The translations under genes and the position numbers were made by a program. The notes under the pieces were generated by a model. It saw only the letters and a program-made list of their open reading frames with translations, searched no databases and was not told where the DNA came from. This document shows, piece after piece, positions 1-10,065 of a stretch of DNA of 64,000 nucleotides; within the stretch, counting starts at the first letter, position 1; each line of letters begins with the position of its first letter. This stretch comes from Methylomonas sp. AM2-LC. Its GTDB lineage: Bacteria > Pseudomonadota > Gammaproteobacteria > Methylococcales > Methylomonadaceae. The stretch spans positions 2,604,001 to 2,668,000 of the forward strand of contig NZ_CP157005.1 in NCBI RefSeq assembly GCF_039904985.1, read 5' to 3'.

Positions 1-955
1 GTTTGATCAGCGGATGTTTGCTTAGCCAGGTTTGCTGTTCGGAGCTTAAGTTTAAGTTTTGTTTCTCAACTGGGGCTTCAAAACCGATCCAGCGGTTATA
101 AATGGTCTGTTTTTCTTGTGCTGAAATGGAGTTTAAGGCTTTTTGCAGTATAGCTGCCAATTCTGGCTGATCATTGCGGCTGATCATATGTATGGGGTGG
201 CTGTCCAGCTCTCTAGCCGATTTGAAGGGAATAATAGTGTTTACCCCTTCTTTTTTGAGTGCATAACTAATGCTGGCATAGGTGTCGTATAACATATCGG
301 CGCGGTTTTCCAATACGGCATCAATGGCTGCGGTAAAGGTATCGACATTGACAATGATTACTTTTGGAAACGCTAGTCTTAGATGTTCTGCATAAACATA
401 GTTCTTGGGTATGGCCACTCTTTTGCCATCAAGATCGTCCAGGGACTTGATATCGAGATCACTGCGGATAAAAAAATAGTCTAAGGCTTGGAAATAGGCG
501 CTAGTAAAATTGACATAGCTTGCGCGTTCTTTGCTATAGAAGGCTGCGGGTAAAATATCGATTTGCCGATTGCGGATTTTGTCTAGTAAATCGTTCCAGA
601 TACCGAGTTTAATCTCAAATTTTAAGCCGGTTTTTTCGGCAATCAAGCTTAAATAATCGTAAGCTACGCCATTATATTGGCCTTCGGCGTTAACAAAATC
701 GAACGGTGCCCAGTCATGTTCTGCACCTACGATCAGTTTAGGATGTTGTTTGATCCATTTTTTTTCTTTGGCGGTTAAGGTCTGGTTAATGGCTTTGGCT
801 TTGCCAGTAATTAATGCCTGTGGCTGGTTATCAATTGCAGGCTGTTCAAACGAAGTAATGGCTGCTGCGCTTGCGGGTATGATGATTAAAAATAGCAGTA
901 AAATATAGATGGAAGCAGCAGTACTTAGGAATTTAGCCAACCTGCCCAAGAACAT
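1..955 (-). CDS. Sensor protein with periplasmic substrate-binding (SBP_bac_3) domains, 3' part outside window
   Basis: Reading the minus strand from the ATG at 955 gives an uninterrupted frame of about 318 codons that runs off the window start. It opens with a charged segment and a hydrophobic stretch (about residues 16-31, ending in ASAAA), consistent with a signal peptide or anchor. An amino-acid-binding-protein-like domain follows, starting at LTAKEKKWIKQHP and containing AEHDWAPFDF and DILPAAFYSKERA. The segment LSSEQQTWLSKHP near the window edge repeats the start of that domain, so a second copy begins there, as in BvgS-type sensors. The start lies 6 bp past the stop of the HD-GYP regulator, so the two are probably cotranscribed. 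A C-terminal kinase is inferred and not visible. Confidence 0.75.
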   Translation of the reverse strand, partial: MFLGRLAKFLSTAASIYILLLFLIIIPASAAAITSFEQPAIDNQPQALITGKAKAINQTLTAKEKKWIKQHPKLIVGAEHDWAPFDFVNAEGQYNGVAYDYLSLIAEKTGLKFEIKLGIWNDLLDKIRNRQIDILPAAFYSKERASYVNFTSAYFQALDYFFIRSDLDIKSLDDLDGKRVAIPKNYVYAEHLRLAFPKVIIVNVDTFTAAIDAVLENRADMLYDTYASISYALKKEGVNTIIPFKSARELDSHPIHMISRNDQPELAAILQKALNSISAQEKQTIYNRWIGFEAPVEKQNLNLSSEQQTWLSKHPLIK

Positions 956-961
956 CACTAT

Positions 962-2038
962 TTATTCTATTGCAGCTATGGCGATAAATTCATCAATATG
1001 CTGTATAAAAATATCGACTAACTCAGGATCGAAATGGCTGCCGCTTAGCGATTTAATGTAGTCAACGGCTTCGGTAATGGACCAGGCATTTTTATAGCGT
1101 CTAGAGTGGGTTAGGGCATCAAAGACATCGGCCAAGGCGACAATGCGGCCGTAAATGTGAATATCGGCACCTTTTAAGCCGCGCGGATAACCGGAACCAT
1201 CCCATTTCTCATGATGTTCATGGGCAATAATGGCGGCCGCTTTCATCAGTTTGCGTGGTGAACGGCTGAGTAGCTGATAAGCCAAGCCACTGTGTTGCTT
1301 CATGACCTCAAATTCGGCATCGGTGTAACGTCCGGGTTTGTGCAAAATTTCTGCCGGAATCATAATTTTGCCGATATCGTGCATGGGGGCCGCATTAAAA
1401 ATGGTGTCTATATCTTCGTCATTTAAACTGGGATAGAGTTTAGCCAGTAAGCGGGATAACTCGGCCATGCGTTTAATGTGTTTGCCGGTTTCATCTGAAG
1501 TGGATTCCATCACTTCTGTTAAGATGTAAATCATTTCCTTTTGATTTTGTTCCAGTTCAGTTAATAAACGCAGGCGCTCGACCTGAGATTTTATTTCGAG
1601 CTTAACATTCTGTGTTTTAAGGATTTTTTTGGCGCCGTAGAGTTCAAGATGGGTGCGTACTCTGGCCAGTAACTCGCTGGCATGAAAAGGTTTGCTGATG
1701 TAATCGACACCTTTGCATTCAAAACCTTTGGTGATGGAATCTACATCCGTTTTAGCCGATAAAAAAATGACCGGCACGTCCTGACAGTTGGGTAATGATT
1801 TTATCTCCTTGCATATCTGGAAACCATCTTTGCCAGGCATCATAATATCCAGCAAGATTAAATCGAAAACGACATTATTTTCATTAATCAGCGTAATTGC
1901 TTTTTCGCCGCTATCCGCAAACGAAAATTCATAATCATCTTCTTGTAAAATATTCATGGCTAATTGAATATTTTCAGCAACATCATCAACAATTAAAATA
2001 TGCGGAGTTTCGCTTATTATGGACTCTATCATCAGCAA
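962..2038 (-). CDS. Two-component response regulator with HD-GYP domain (RpfG-like)
   Basis: An N-terminal receiver domain (about residues 12-130; DD at 18-19, phospho-acceptor Asp64 in ILLDIMMPG, Lys in the SKPF turn) is joined by a helical linker to an HD-GYP phosphodiesterase domain (HD at 220-221 in MHDIGK, HHEKWDGSGYP around 275-285). Proteins of this architecture hydrolyse cyclic-di-GMP. The longest frame uses a TTG start at 2038; the ATG two codons in (2032) is equally possible. It precedes the substrate-binding sensor gene by 6 bp, so the sensor is the likely partner. All expected catalytic residues that can be recognised are present. Confidence 0.92.
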   Translation of the reverse strand: MLMIESIISETPHILIVDDVAENIQLAMNILQEDDYEFSFADSGEKAITLINENNVVFDLILLDIMMPGKDGFQICKEIKSLPNCQDVPVIFLSAKTDVDSITKGFECKGVDYISKPFHASELLARVRTHLELYGAKKILKTQNVKLEIKSQVERLRLLTELEQNQKEMIYILTEVMESTSDETGKHIKRMAELSRLLAKLYPSLNDEDIDTIFNAAPMHDIGKIMIPAEILHKPGRYTDAEFEVMKQHSGLAYQLLSRSPRKLMKAAAIIAHEHHEKWDGSGYPRGLKGADIHIYGRIVALADVFDALTHSRRYKNAWSITEAVDYIKSLSGSHFDPELVDIFIQHIDEFIAIAAIE

Positions 2039-2208
2039 TATATTGTTTTTTTAATGGTTGATGTTAATTGTCATGATATGGCCAATCATGCTAATGCTGT
2101 GTTTAGTTTAGCACCAACTTATATTATTGCTCAATTATAGAAGCACATATACCCTGTGGTTAATGGTTTGCTGGTCGACCCGCTTACTCTGGTATAAGTA
2201 AAAATTGC

Positions 2209-2889
2209 TTATACGTCTACCCAGAACCTTAGCAAGTTGTGATAACAGCCTGATAGCCTTAGTAACGCCGGATTTTCCAGGCTATTAGACTGTTGTTGAT
2301 GCAAGGCTATGATGGATTGATCCATATCGTATAATAACCTGCGCTGGGCATCGTCACGCACCATGCTTTGTATCCAGAAGAAACAGGCATTGCGGGTGCC
2401 ATGCGTCACTGGCGTCACTTGATGCAGACTACTGGCCGGGTAAAGCACCAGATCTCCCGCAGGCAGTTTAATATGATGCGTGCCATAGGTGTCTTCGATG
2501 ACTAATTCACCACCCTGATAATCTGCTGGGTCTGACAAAAATAAGGTTACCGACAAATCGGTGCGCATGCGATCTGTGCTTCCACGTATGGCATTGTCCA
2601 CGTGATAACCAAACTGCATACCTGTTGCATAGCTATTGAATAGAGGCGGAAATATACGGCGCGGCAAGGCCGCACTGGTAAATTGCGGACAACGTTCCAG
2701 CGCACGTAAAATTAAATCCCCCATTTCAACTGCCAATGGCGAGTTTTCTGCCAGCTGGCGATTGTTTTTGACTGCACTAGACTGATAACCCGCTGTTACC
2801 CGGCCATCTACCCAGTCGGCTTGCTTAAACAGTTGTTGTATGTTTAGTAATTCTTCTTGGCTTAAAACATTCTCAATATGGAGTAACAT
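2209..2889 (-). CDS. piuC: Fe(II)/2-oxoglutarate-dependent PKHD-type hydroxylase, PiuC family
   Basis: A 226-residue protein matching the PiuC/YbiX PKHD-type hydroxylase family in length and motifs. The iron ligands are visible as His96 and Asp98 (FGYHVDNA) and His156 (SSLHQVTP), with the 2-oxoglutarate-binding Arg at about 166 (GTRNACFFW). The family is found beside TonB-dependent catecholate siderophore receptors; its substrate is not established. It is the last gene of a three-gene run, following the Sel1-repeat protein by 56 bp and the receptor, as in the Pseudomonas piuA locus. It is likely iron-repressed through the Fur site upstream of the receptor. Confidence 0.93.
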   Translation of the reverse strand: MLLHIENVLSQEELLNIQQLFKQADWVDGRVTAGYQSSAVKNNRQLAENSPLAVEMGDLILRALERCPQFTSAALPRRIFPPLFNSYATGMQFGYHVDNAIRGSTDRMRTDLSVTLFLSDPADYQGGELVIEDTYGTHHIKLPAGDLVLYPASSLHQVTPVTHGTRNACFFWIQSMVRDDAQRRLLYDMDQSIIALHQQQSNSLENPALLRLSGCYHNLLRFWVDV

Positions 2890-2945
2890 AATAATCTGTT
2901 TGCATTTAAGTGTTTAAAACTGCGTCAGTGGTGTATGGCACTGAC

Positions 2946-3860
2946 TTAAGTAATAACGTCTTGCTTAAGCTCAGCAGCGCGATTTAGCCAATACTGGGCT
3001 TTGTCTGGCTCTGGGGCTCCTGATAAACCCTGCAATAAAGCCAGTGCATAGTGCTGAAAATCTTGCGCTGCGCCGTTTTCGCAGCAATATTCCAGCACGG
3101 TTAATGCGTTGGCTTGCAGATGAGGATGCGGGCTTTGTACTAATTGCCTGGCAATGGTTCTGCGTACATTTTGTGTACCTTGTTTGGCGGCAAGTAAAAA
3201 CCATTCTGCCGCTTCATGAATACGACCTGCATCTACCAATAAGCTGGCCCAATTGTATTGACCACGAAAATAACCGCTTTCTGCGGATTTGTGATACCAG
3301 TGGTAAGCGGTTTTCAGCTGGCGTTCCACGCCCCAGCCTTCTTCGTAGCAACGTGCGAGTAAATTCATGGCGCGGCCGTGTCCTTGGTTAGCGGCTTTCT
3401 GATACCAATAAAAGGCGAGTAGCGGATCGCGCTGTGTGCCCAGACCATCCAGAAAGCAATGGCCCAGATTGTATTGCGCCCAATCATGATCTAGCTGTGC
3501 CGCTTGGGCGTAGTGCTGAAAGGCCAAAGTGTGGTTTAGGGTGACACCCCAACCGTTTTCGTAACAGCGAGCTAGCATATTGATGGCATCTGCATCCTGG
3601 CTGGCAGCCGCTCGTTGAAACCAGCTAAAGGCTTCGGCAGGATTTTTATTGACACCATAGCCTTCCAGGCACATACGTCCTAAACGGATTTGTGCGGCAG
3701 TAATACCCTTAATTGCCGCCATACGTACCCAAATGGCTGCTTGTTTGGCATCGCCAGTTAATAAGCGTTCCAGCTCGACACTGCTTAGTTGCGTAAGTTT
3801 ATCTAAATAGAGATCGGGTAAATGTAAAGCTGGGCTGGTTTTTTCATCACTTTTAATCAT
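2946..3860 (-). CDS. Sel1-like repeat (TPR-like) protein of the piu iron locus
   Basis: A 304-residue soluble protein with no signal peptide, made of consecutive Sel1-like repeats: AQIRLGRMCLEGYGV, AINMLARCYENGWGV, AQYNLGHCFLDGLGT, AMNLLARCYEEGWGV. Such repeats form helical solenoids for protein-protein contacts. The start is 2 bp downstream of the siderophore receptor stop (3863), so translation is probably coupled. A Sel1 gene at this position between receptor and piuC is also seen in pseudomonads. Its function there is undefined; a cytoplasmic partner of iron uptake is inference from position. Confidence 0.88.
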   Translation of the reverse strand: MIKSDEKTSPALHLPDLYLDKLTQLSSVELERLLTGDAKQAAIWVRMAAIKGITAAQIRLGRMCLEGYGVNKNPAEAFSWFQRAAASQDADAINMLARCYENGWGVTLNHTLAFQHYAQAAQLDHDWAQYNLGHCFLDGLGTQRDPLLAFYWYQKAANQGHGRAMNLLARCYEEGWGVERQLKTAYHWYHKSAESGYFRGQYNWASLLVDAGRIHEAAEWFLLAAKQGTQNVRRTIARQLVQSPHPHLQANALTVLEYCCENGAAQDFQHYALALLQGLSGAPEPDKAQYWLNRAAELKQDVIT

Positions 3861-3862
3861 CT

Positions 3863-6052
3863 TTAAAAGCTGACATTCAGTGTCAGATATCCGGTACGCC
3901 CAGGCCCAGGAACGGCATGACTTTCTGATGAACTGGAATAATAGGCGCTCTGCAAATAATATTTATTGGTGACGTTATCAAGATTCAGTTGCACGTTAAA
4001 ATGTTTATCAATCTGGTAAGAAGTCATCATATTCCATAGCGCGTAGCCTGCCATGCGTGCGGAGTTATCCGGAGAAGCGTATCGCGGTCCATAGACATAC
4101 ACACCGCTGCCTACTTTCCAGCTATCGGTTGGCGTATAAGTCGTCCATAAATTATAGGTGTCGCTGGCGACATTCGGCACTTTGTTGCCCACTTCGCTTA
4201 AGCCCGTATCTGTATTTATGCCGTTGACGATTAAGGCATTGAGATGGGTGTAACCAGTATTGATTTCCCAGTTTTGGGTGATTCGGCCATTTAGGGTTAA
4301 TTCTAATCCTCTGACGCGTTCGCCGAAAGTGACCGCTTGTAAGGTTGGATCGTTCGGGTCTGCCACTCTTAAATTGTCAGCTTGGAGTTGAAATAAAGCA
4401 CCGTTCAATGACAGTTTGCCGTTTAACAAACTTAGCTTGCCGCCCAGTTCCAGATTAGTGGTTTTTTGCGGTGTTAACGACGTAGTGGAGGGGGCTAGGG
4501 TTAAATACTGTATGGCTGGGTTATAAGATGTGCCGTAAGAGAAATAATAGCTTTGCGTGTCGAATGGCTTAAAAACCAATGCCGCGCGCGGACTTAGCAA
4601 GGAATTGTTTTCGGTAAAAGAATTTCCGGATTGACTGTCATAAAATTTGGAGATAAACCGATCAAAATTCAACCCCGCCATTACATCCCATTGCTCGGTT
4701 ACATGTAAGGTATCGACTGTGTATAAATTAATATCATCACCACGTGATCCGGGCTGCGCAGCAATTTGTGACTGGATGGACAACACCTGTTGCGGATTAG
4801 GGTTCAATAAGGATGTGGGTGTTATTTGGTCAATTTGATTGGCATAGCGTGTGGTGCTCATGCTTTCGCGGCTTAAGCCCAGTCCTGTGACCAGATCGTG
4901 TTTAAATTGGCCGGTATTAAATTGCGTCGTTAAATTCATGCGGTCGGCAAATAGCGTGGTGTATCCGGCGCTACTGGGTTGATCGCGATATACCAGAATT
5001 TGATCGAGTGCGGTGCCTATAGACGGCGGGTTGTCGCCTAATGTTGGCGATGTGACTTGGTAGTTAAAGTCATAGCTGCCATAGCGAAAGGTATTGGTGA
5101 ATTTTGTTTTTGAATTGAATGCATGTTCAAAACTGGCTGTTAGTACATTGGTGTCTGTTTGTGTGCGATCATAATTTGCTAATCCGTAAAATTTATTACG
5201 TGCTACCGGGGCAACCGATCCCCAGAGAATTGGAATGCCATAGTCTGGAATATTGTTCTCTTCCTGATGCAAATAACTGAGGGTTAATCGTGTCGGTCCA
5301 TCCATGCCGAAACTGATAGAGGGGGCAAATCCATAACGCCGGTTTAGAGCGATGTCGCGATCTGCAATATTGGAACGTTCGGCCATGAGTGCAAGCCGAA
5401 CCGCAGTACCGGGATTGATGACTTCATTAAAATCACCCGTTATACGTGCTAAAGCATTGGTGCCGCCTTTTACGGCAAAGGAACGCAGTGTGGTTTGTGT
5501 TGGCATCTTGCTTTCCTGATTAACCACGCCCGCTGTCGAACCATAACCAAACATGACCGATGAGGAACCTTTGATGACATCCACTGATTCCAGATTGAAA
5601 CTGTCGCGGGTGTAGTTACCAGGGTCGCGTAAGCCATCCATGAAAAATCCGTTTTGCACCACCAGACCACGAAGATTGACATTATCGCCATGAGCGCCGC
5701 CTTCGCCAGAGTTCATGGTAATGCCTGCTACGTTTTTTAGGGCATCTTGTAAGCGGGTAATCGATTGGTTTTGTAGTTGCTCTTTGTCAATGACATCTAT
5801 GGCTTGCGGGGTATCTTGAATAGGTGCTGAATATAGATCCAGATTGAGTTTACGCAGATTGTTATTGTCGTTAGTAGTTGAACTTGCTTCAACATTGACT
5901 TCTGGCAAAACGCTGTCATTATCCGCTTTAGCGACTTGCGACCAGGTGCTGGAAGCCGCAATGCCAAATACCGTTGCCCCTATGAACTGACTAGGTGTAT
6001 TGACTAAATGAGTTTTACGACTTTTGTTATGCGGGTAACTTCGAATAGGCAT
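3863..6052 (-). CDS. TonB-dependent catecholate siderophore receptor (Fiu/PiuA-like)
   Basis: A 729-residue outer-membrane receptor. After the N-terminal export region come a TonB-box-like segment, a plug domain (QAIDVIDKEQLQNQSITRL, then NVNLRGLVVQNGFFMDGLRD and VDVIKGSSSVMFGYG) and a long beta-barrel ending in an aromatic residue (LTLNVSF), the usual outer-membrane insertion signal. Position upstream of a Sel1 gene and piuC supports a catecholate siderophore receptor of the Fiu/PiuA type. A Fur-box-like site lies about 100 bp upstream. The exact ligand cannot be told from sequence. Confidence 0.93.
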   Translation of the reverse strand: MPIRSYPHNKSRKTHLVNTPSQFIGATVFGIAASSTWSQVAKADNDSVLPEVNVEASSTTNDNNNLRKLNLDLYSAPIQDTPQAIDVIDKEQLQNQSITRLQDALKNVAGITMNSGEGGAHGDNVNLRGLVVQNGFFMDGLRDPGNYTRDSFNLESVDVIKGSSSVMFGYGSTAGVVNQESKMPTQTTLRSFAVKGGTNALARITGDFNEVINPGTAVRLALMAERSNIADRDIALNRRYGFAPSISFGMDGPTRLTLSYLHQEENNIPDYGIPILWGSVAPVARNKFYGLANYDRTQTDTNVLTASFEHAFNSKTKFTNTFRYGSYDFNYQVTSPTLGDNPPSIGTALDQILVYRDQPSSAGYTTLFADRMNLTTQFNTGQFKHDLVTGLGLSRESMSTTRYANQIDQITPTSLLNPNPQQVLSIQSQIAAQPGSRGDDINLYTVDTLHVTEQWDVMAGLNFDRFISKFYDSQSGNSFTENNSLLSPRAALVFKPFDTQSYYFSYGTSYNPAIQYLTLAPSTTSLTPQKTTNLELGGKLSLLNGKLSLNGALFQLQADNLRVADPNDPTLQAVTFGERVRGLELTLNGRITQNWEINTGYTHLNALIVNGINTDTGLSEVGNKVPNVASDTYNLWTTYTPTDSWKVGSGVYVYGPRYASPDNSARMAGYALWNMMTSYQIDKHFNVQLNLDNVTNKYYLQSAYYSSSSESHAVPGPGRTGYLTLNVSF

Positions 6053-6541
6053 CGTTAATTCTCCAAGATAGTGGTAGTGCTTTGCTATAGGATCATTTAT
6101 TGGTTGATGTACTGTAAAGTAATCTCAAATAATAAAAACTATACAAAAGATAATCATTATCATTAGCATTGTAAAGCGTGTGTAAAAGAAAACCTGTAGG
6201 GCAGGGCATGCAGCTGGTTTTACCCCACAACACAACTAGAGTATTGGGAAACCCGAAATGTCTGAATAGGTGGTAATCGGCGCTGCTGTATTGCGACACT
6301 GTTGCTTTAGGCTGAAGTTGCTTGAAACAATTAGAGCGTATGCTTGCTGTTAGTGTAAAATTGACTAACACTGTATCAGTTGGTGATTCAGCCTTTCGTG
6401 ACTATATAGAAAACAGCCACCCCATCAATTCGTGTTTATGCAAAGATAAAGATCGATAGCCGGATGTAGAATCAATAACCATTAGTCTTGCTCAATGCGC
6501 AGTCTCTAGGATAAGCATAGAATTAATAATGAGGACATTAA
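6053..6541. other. Intergenic region between divergent siderophore-receptor and 6542 operons
   Basis: About 490 bp separating two divergent transcription units. It contains the Fur site at 6149-6167. A possible minus-strand frame at 6093-6371 has no recognisable domain and overlaps the Fur region, so I do not call it. Nothing else is recognised; promoters for both directions must lie here. Confidence 0.5.
6149..6167 (-). promoter_or_regulatory. Fur box upstream of the siderophore receptor operon
   Basis: The plus-strand sequence GATAATCATTATCATTAGC reads on the minus strand as a 17/19 match to the classical Fur consensus GATAATGATAATCATTATC. It lies about 97 bp upstream of the receptor start on the coding strand, where a promoter would be. 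This predicts iron-dependent repression of the receptor, Sel1 and piuC genes. Confidence 0.8.
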
Positions 6542-8008
6542 ATGCGAATAACCTTGTACGTAATTGGACTGCTGTTTAGTTTTATTGCCTTATTTTGTTT
6601 TTTGTTGTTGTTTGGCACCCCTAAAGATTGGTTAATTGGCTTAATTGTTGGCTGTAGTTTTTTATTTGGCGGTGCAGTGCTATTAACTGCAGCAATCAAA
6701 AACTATCTGGGTGGCTGGTACTTTCTATCCGCAATACTGTTGCTGTCGATAGCCCTGTTTTTCTTGGGTGGGGTTTACCATTTTATTGCCACCGGAGTCT
6801 CAGGTTCATTTATTCCACTGCTGTGGGCTGGATTAGTGTGTCTGGTGTTAGGTTTAATACTGTTACGATTAGGACACAAGCTTCATAAAAAGCGTTGGGC
6901 TGTGTTGGTTAGCGAGGCGTTAGCCGCCGCCAATGCCTTGGCAATAAAAACAGAAGTAGAGAGCTTAAGAACTGGCAACGATAGTTTAGCCCCATTTCCA
7001 AGCAAAGTGCCAGTCGCAGCACTTTATCCTCCTATGACTACTTGGAGAACATTTCTGTTAATGGTGTTTAGCGGGTCATTGTATTCGATTTTTTTAACCT
7101 ATAGAACCAGTAAAGATTTGTACACTTTGGGTGAGAATTCATTTCGTCCCAAACGCGATGCGGCGTTAATATTAATGCCCTTATATGGGCTGTTGGTGTT
7201 TATGCGCATGGCCAAAACCATTGCCAGCTTAACCAAAAAGCAAGGGATGGTGAATAAAGTATCTGCCTCTATGCTAACTGTCTTATTGATATTGGCGGGT
7301 ATATTATCGGTGAGTATGCCGACCTTTTTATATCCACTGACAATTTCTGTGGTAGTGATACCTTGGTTGATATTACACCAGCAAATGAATCGCCTTCGGC
7401 AGGGGCAATCTACAGATTGGTTGCAACCTGTAAACCAATACACTTGGCGACAACGGTGTGTGTTTATCTTAGGTGTACCCCTGATGGGCTTGGCTATCTA
7501 TGGCAGCAAAGCAGATTTTCAATATTTTAAAGCTGACAATCTAGCCGTCGGTGCTGCGCTTGTCGGGCAATCATTACCCTATCAGTTGCATATACCAGAT
7601 CGAAATTGGCGAGTCGTGCCAGTAGGTACCATGTATAACGATACCGACATGGAATTGATGAATAAGCCTAGCAATGAATGGGTTGTGATCCGTGTTCAAC
7701 CGAATCAACATCAAACATTAGATAGTTTAGTCGATAACCGTAAGGCGATTATTGCTGCCAATTGGAAAGATTTTAAGGTGGTTGAAACGCGTACTCTCGA
7801 TTCTGGTGCGCACTTAACGCCAGTTTCTATTGCACATTACTCCCATTCACAAACGTCTAACTTTTTTAATCAATCATTTTTTGTCGCCACTATCGTTACA
7901 ACAAAAACCATTTACGAGGTGATAGGACAAGGTTCTAAGCATCCGGCAAGTACAGTGCAAGAGCTGGTAAATAGTTTTCAATTAACTGCTACGGAAGGTA
8001 ATCAATGA
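6542..8008 (+). CDS. Polytopic membrane protein of unknown function, partner of the DUF3857/transglutaminase gene
   Basis: A 488-residue protein I do not recognise as a named family. Four hydrophobic helices occupy roughly the first 110 residues. Further helices around 170-185, 208-222, 240-285 and 305-320 surround cytoplasmic loops, and a soluble C-terminal domain (about 330-488, beginning after YGSKADFQYF) follows. The sequence TWRTFLLMVFSGSLYSIFLTYR is followed by a charged loop. The stop overlaps the next start by 4 bp (ATGA at 8005-8008), so the two genes are translationally coupled and probably act together at the cell envelope. Confidence 0.8.
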   Translation: MRITLYVIGLLFSFIALFCFLLLFGTPKDWLIGLIVGCSFLFGGAVLLTAAIKNYLGGWYFLSAILLLSIALFFLGGVYHFIATGVSGSFIPLLWAGLVCLVLGLILLRLGHKLHKKRWAVLVSEALAAANALAIKTEVESLRTGNDSLAPFPSKVPVAALYPPMTTWRTFLLMVFSGSLYSIFLTYRTSKDLYTLGENSFRPKRDAALILMPLYGLLVFMRMAKTIASLTKKQGMVNKVSASMLTVLLILAGILSVSMPTFLYPLTISVVVIPWLILHQQMNRLRQGQSTDWLQPVNQYTWRQRCVFILGVPLMGLAIYGSKADFQYFKADNLAVGAALVGQSLPYQLHIPDRNWRVVPVGTMYNDTDMELMNKPSNEWVVIRVQPNQHQTLDSLVDNRKAIIAANWKDFKVVETRTLDSGAHLTPVSIAHYSHSQTSNFFNQSFFVATIVTTKTIYEVIGQGSKHPASTVQELVNSFQLTATEGNQ

Positions 8009-9966
8009 AAATATCGGCTTGTTTATGGTTATCTTTACTGCTGTTGGCTTGTACTGTGACAGTGGCTGATACTTCGAACCGGGTGTTTAAACTAGCCGGC
8101 AATATGCCGAATCAAGTGCTGTGGTCTCCTGTTAACCCAAGCTACCAGTATCGGGATCTGTTACCGCAACCCGATAAAATTGCTACCTTTAAAAAACTGG
8201 GTTATGGCAGCGTAACCTTGGGCGAAACACACCAAATTTGGTTGCGAGATGATAAAACCGTTGAAGAAACTGTCAGTGTATCTCGGTTTTACATGGACTC
8301 TAACGGCATCGAAACCGTTGGTAATAGCGGATTTTGGATTGACAGCACAAGTCAGCGCGTGGAAATTAAAGAAGCGTATGTTTTGCAACCTGACGGCAGT
8401 TTGGTGAGTGTTGATGCGGGAAACATTCAGATTAACGGCGATAATTCAACGAGTATTTTCAATGATTATAGTTATGTAACCATCCCTTTTTCTCAATTAA
8501 TACCAGGTAGTATTTCTATTCTGACTTACAAAATCGTTACCTATTACGATAAATTACCTTTGCCTTGGTTTCGCGCGTTAAATCCGGCCAATTTTGGTCA
8601 TATAGAGCGTTTTCAAGCCCAGATAAATTGGGCGAAGGAAAAGCAGAAACCGGCGTGGAAAACCGATTATGCAAAGTTGGTGTGCAAGGAGGGCGCATTA
8701 AGCCTGACTTGCAACACGCTTGAACCCAGTTTACCTGTGCCAACGGAAAGAGGTATGCCTGCCTATAATGATGTTTTACCCGTGTTGGTATTAGCCGAGG
8801 CAACCGATTGGAACGCTATTTCCAACAAAATGCAAACGTATACTGAACCGGCTTTATCCAACACTACAGTCATTAAAGACTTAGCCGATCAGTTGCTTAA
8901 AGAAGCGAGTAGTGCGGAAGACAAGTTACAGCGTTTAGCTACGTATGTGGCACGAGAAATACGCTATGTGGGTATTGAACATGGTTATAACGGTGTGGTA
9001 CCCAGACCCACTCTCAAGACATTGGAACGTCGTTTTGGTGATTGCAAAGATAAAACCATGTTATTTGTGGATTTGGCCAGGCAAGCGGGGCTGGATGCTT
9101 ATCCGGTATTGACTTCGACAAATCGGCACGCATTGTCGAAATTATTGCTTCCCTCCTTAAATTACTTTAACCATATGATAGCCTGCGTTAAGCTGAGTGC
9201 TTACAAAGATGCTTGCATAGACTTAACAGACTCCCAAACTTCTCCTGCCTATTTACCCAACACGTTACAGGGTGCGGTAAGTTTGTCGGTTGGTCGCGGA
9301 GCGGATGCGCCCTCTACCCTAGATTCTGAACCTTATACTTGGGTGGTGGATATTAAAGCGAATCATCAACTGACTGACGACGGTTCTATTATTGAAACAC
9401 TTGAACGGCATTATGATTCGCATTGGGCTGCCGGGTTACGGCATAGCTTGGTGTCTAAGTCTCAAGACGATCAGGATCGCTCATTGTTAGAGTATTACCG
9501 TTCTGTGATGGGTGACAAAGTAACGCCCACCGTTAAATTACAAGGGTTGGAGGACCCTAATTCACTGTTGGTACTTAGCACCAATACAGAGTTTCGCAAC
9601 GCTTATAACGCTAAGCAATTGATTAATTTTAGCGAAATAGATCATTGGTTAAGAAACCTGATCAATAATACCAAAACCACTAACGTTATTTACCCCTATA
9701 GCTTTCAAGGTATTAATTATAAAAGTCAAATAAGCTATAAACTTGAAAATCAAAAACGTATTAATAACATTGGTCCTAAGCTGGATTACACGGCAGAGTG
9801 GGGCAGTCTGCACCGCTATTATCGTAATGACGAGACCAGCATCACCGCGTTTACAGAATTAAAAATGCCCCGTCTGCAAATACCTGTCGAGAAAATTGCT
9901 GAATTTAACCGCTTTCTTGATTTATTAAACCAGGAAACGCGTATCGTGTTTAGTGTGCAGAAATAG
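8005..9966 (+). CDS. Exported DUF3857 and transglutaminase-like domain protein
   Basis: A 653-residue exported protein. The N-terminus is a signal sequence; Cys16 in LLLLAC could be a lipobox, or cleavage may follow VTVA at 18-21. A DUF3857 domain (about 60-240) is followed by a transglutaminase-like papain-fold domain with all three catalytic residues visible: Cys347 (RRFGDCKDKT), His390 (YFNHMI) and Asp406 (CIDLTD). Proteins of this architecture are periplasmic and mostly uncharacterised; protease or cross-linking activity is possible but unproven. It overlaps the upstream membrane-protein gene by 4 bp. Confidence 0.88.
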   Translation: MKISACLWLSLLLLACTVTVADTSNRVFKLAGNMPNQVLWSPVNPSYQYRDLLPQPDKIATFKKLGYGSVTLGETHQIWLRDDKTVEETVSVSRFYMDSNGIETVGNSGFWIDSTSQRVEIKEAYVLQPDGSLVSVDAGNIQINGDNSTSIFNDYSYVTIPFSQLIPGSISILTYKIVTYYDKLPLPWFRALNPANFGHIERFQAQINWAKEKQKPAWKTDYAKLVCKEGALSLTCNTLEPSLPVPTERGMPAYNDVLPVLVLAEATDWNAISNKMQTYTEPALSNTTVIKDLADQLLKEASSAEDKLQRLATYVAREIRYVGIEHGYNGVVPRPTLKTLERRFGDCKDKTMLFVDLARQAGLDAYPVLTSTNRHALSKLLLPSLNYFNHMIACVKLSAYKDACIDLTDSQTSPAYLPNTLQGAVSLSVGRGADAPSTLDSEPYTWVVDIKANHQLTDDGSIIETLERHYDSHWAAGLRHSLVSKSQDDQDRSLLEYYRSVMGDKVTPTVKLQGLEDPNSLLVLSTNTEFRNAYNAKQLINFSEIDHWLRNLINNTKTTNVIYPYSFQGINYKSQISYKLENQKRINNIGPKLDYTAEWGSLHRYYRNDETSITAFTELKMPRLQIPVEKIAEFNRFLDLLNQETRIVFSVQK

Positions 9967-10065
9967 AAATGCTATTAAGTGACAGTCTTACGCCAGCTGC
10001 AAAATAGGTTACTGATAGATCCGAAACATTGTATGATTTAGTTTTACGACAGCTTTGGAGTCTAG

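Noticed and set aside
6093..6371. 92-codon minus-strand frame upstream of the siderophore receptor
   Set aside because: It covers the Fur box and promoter region and shows no domain or plausible composition.
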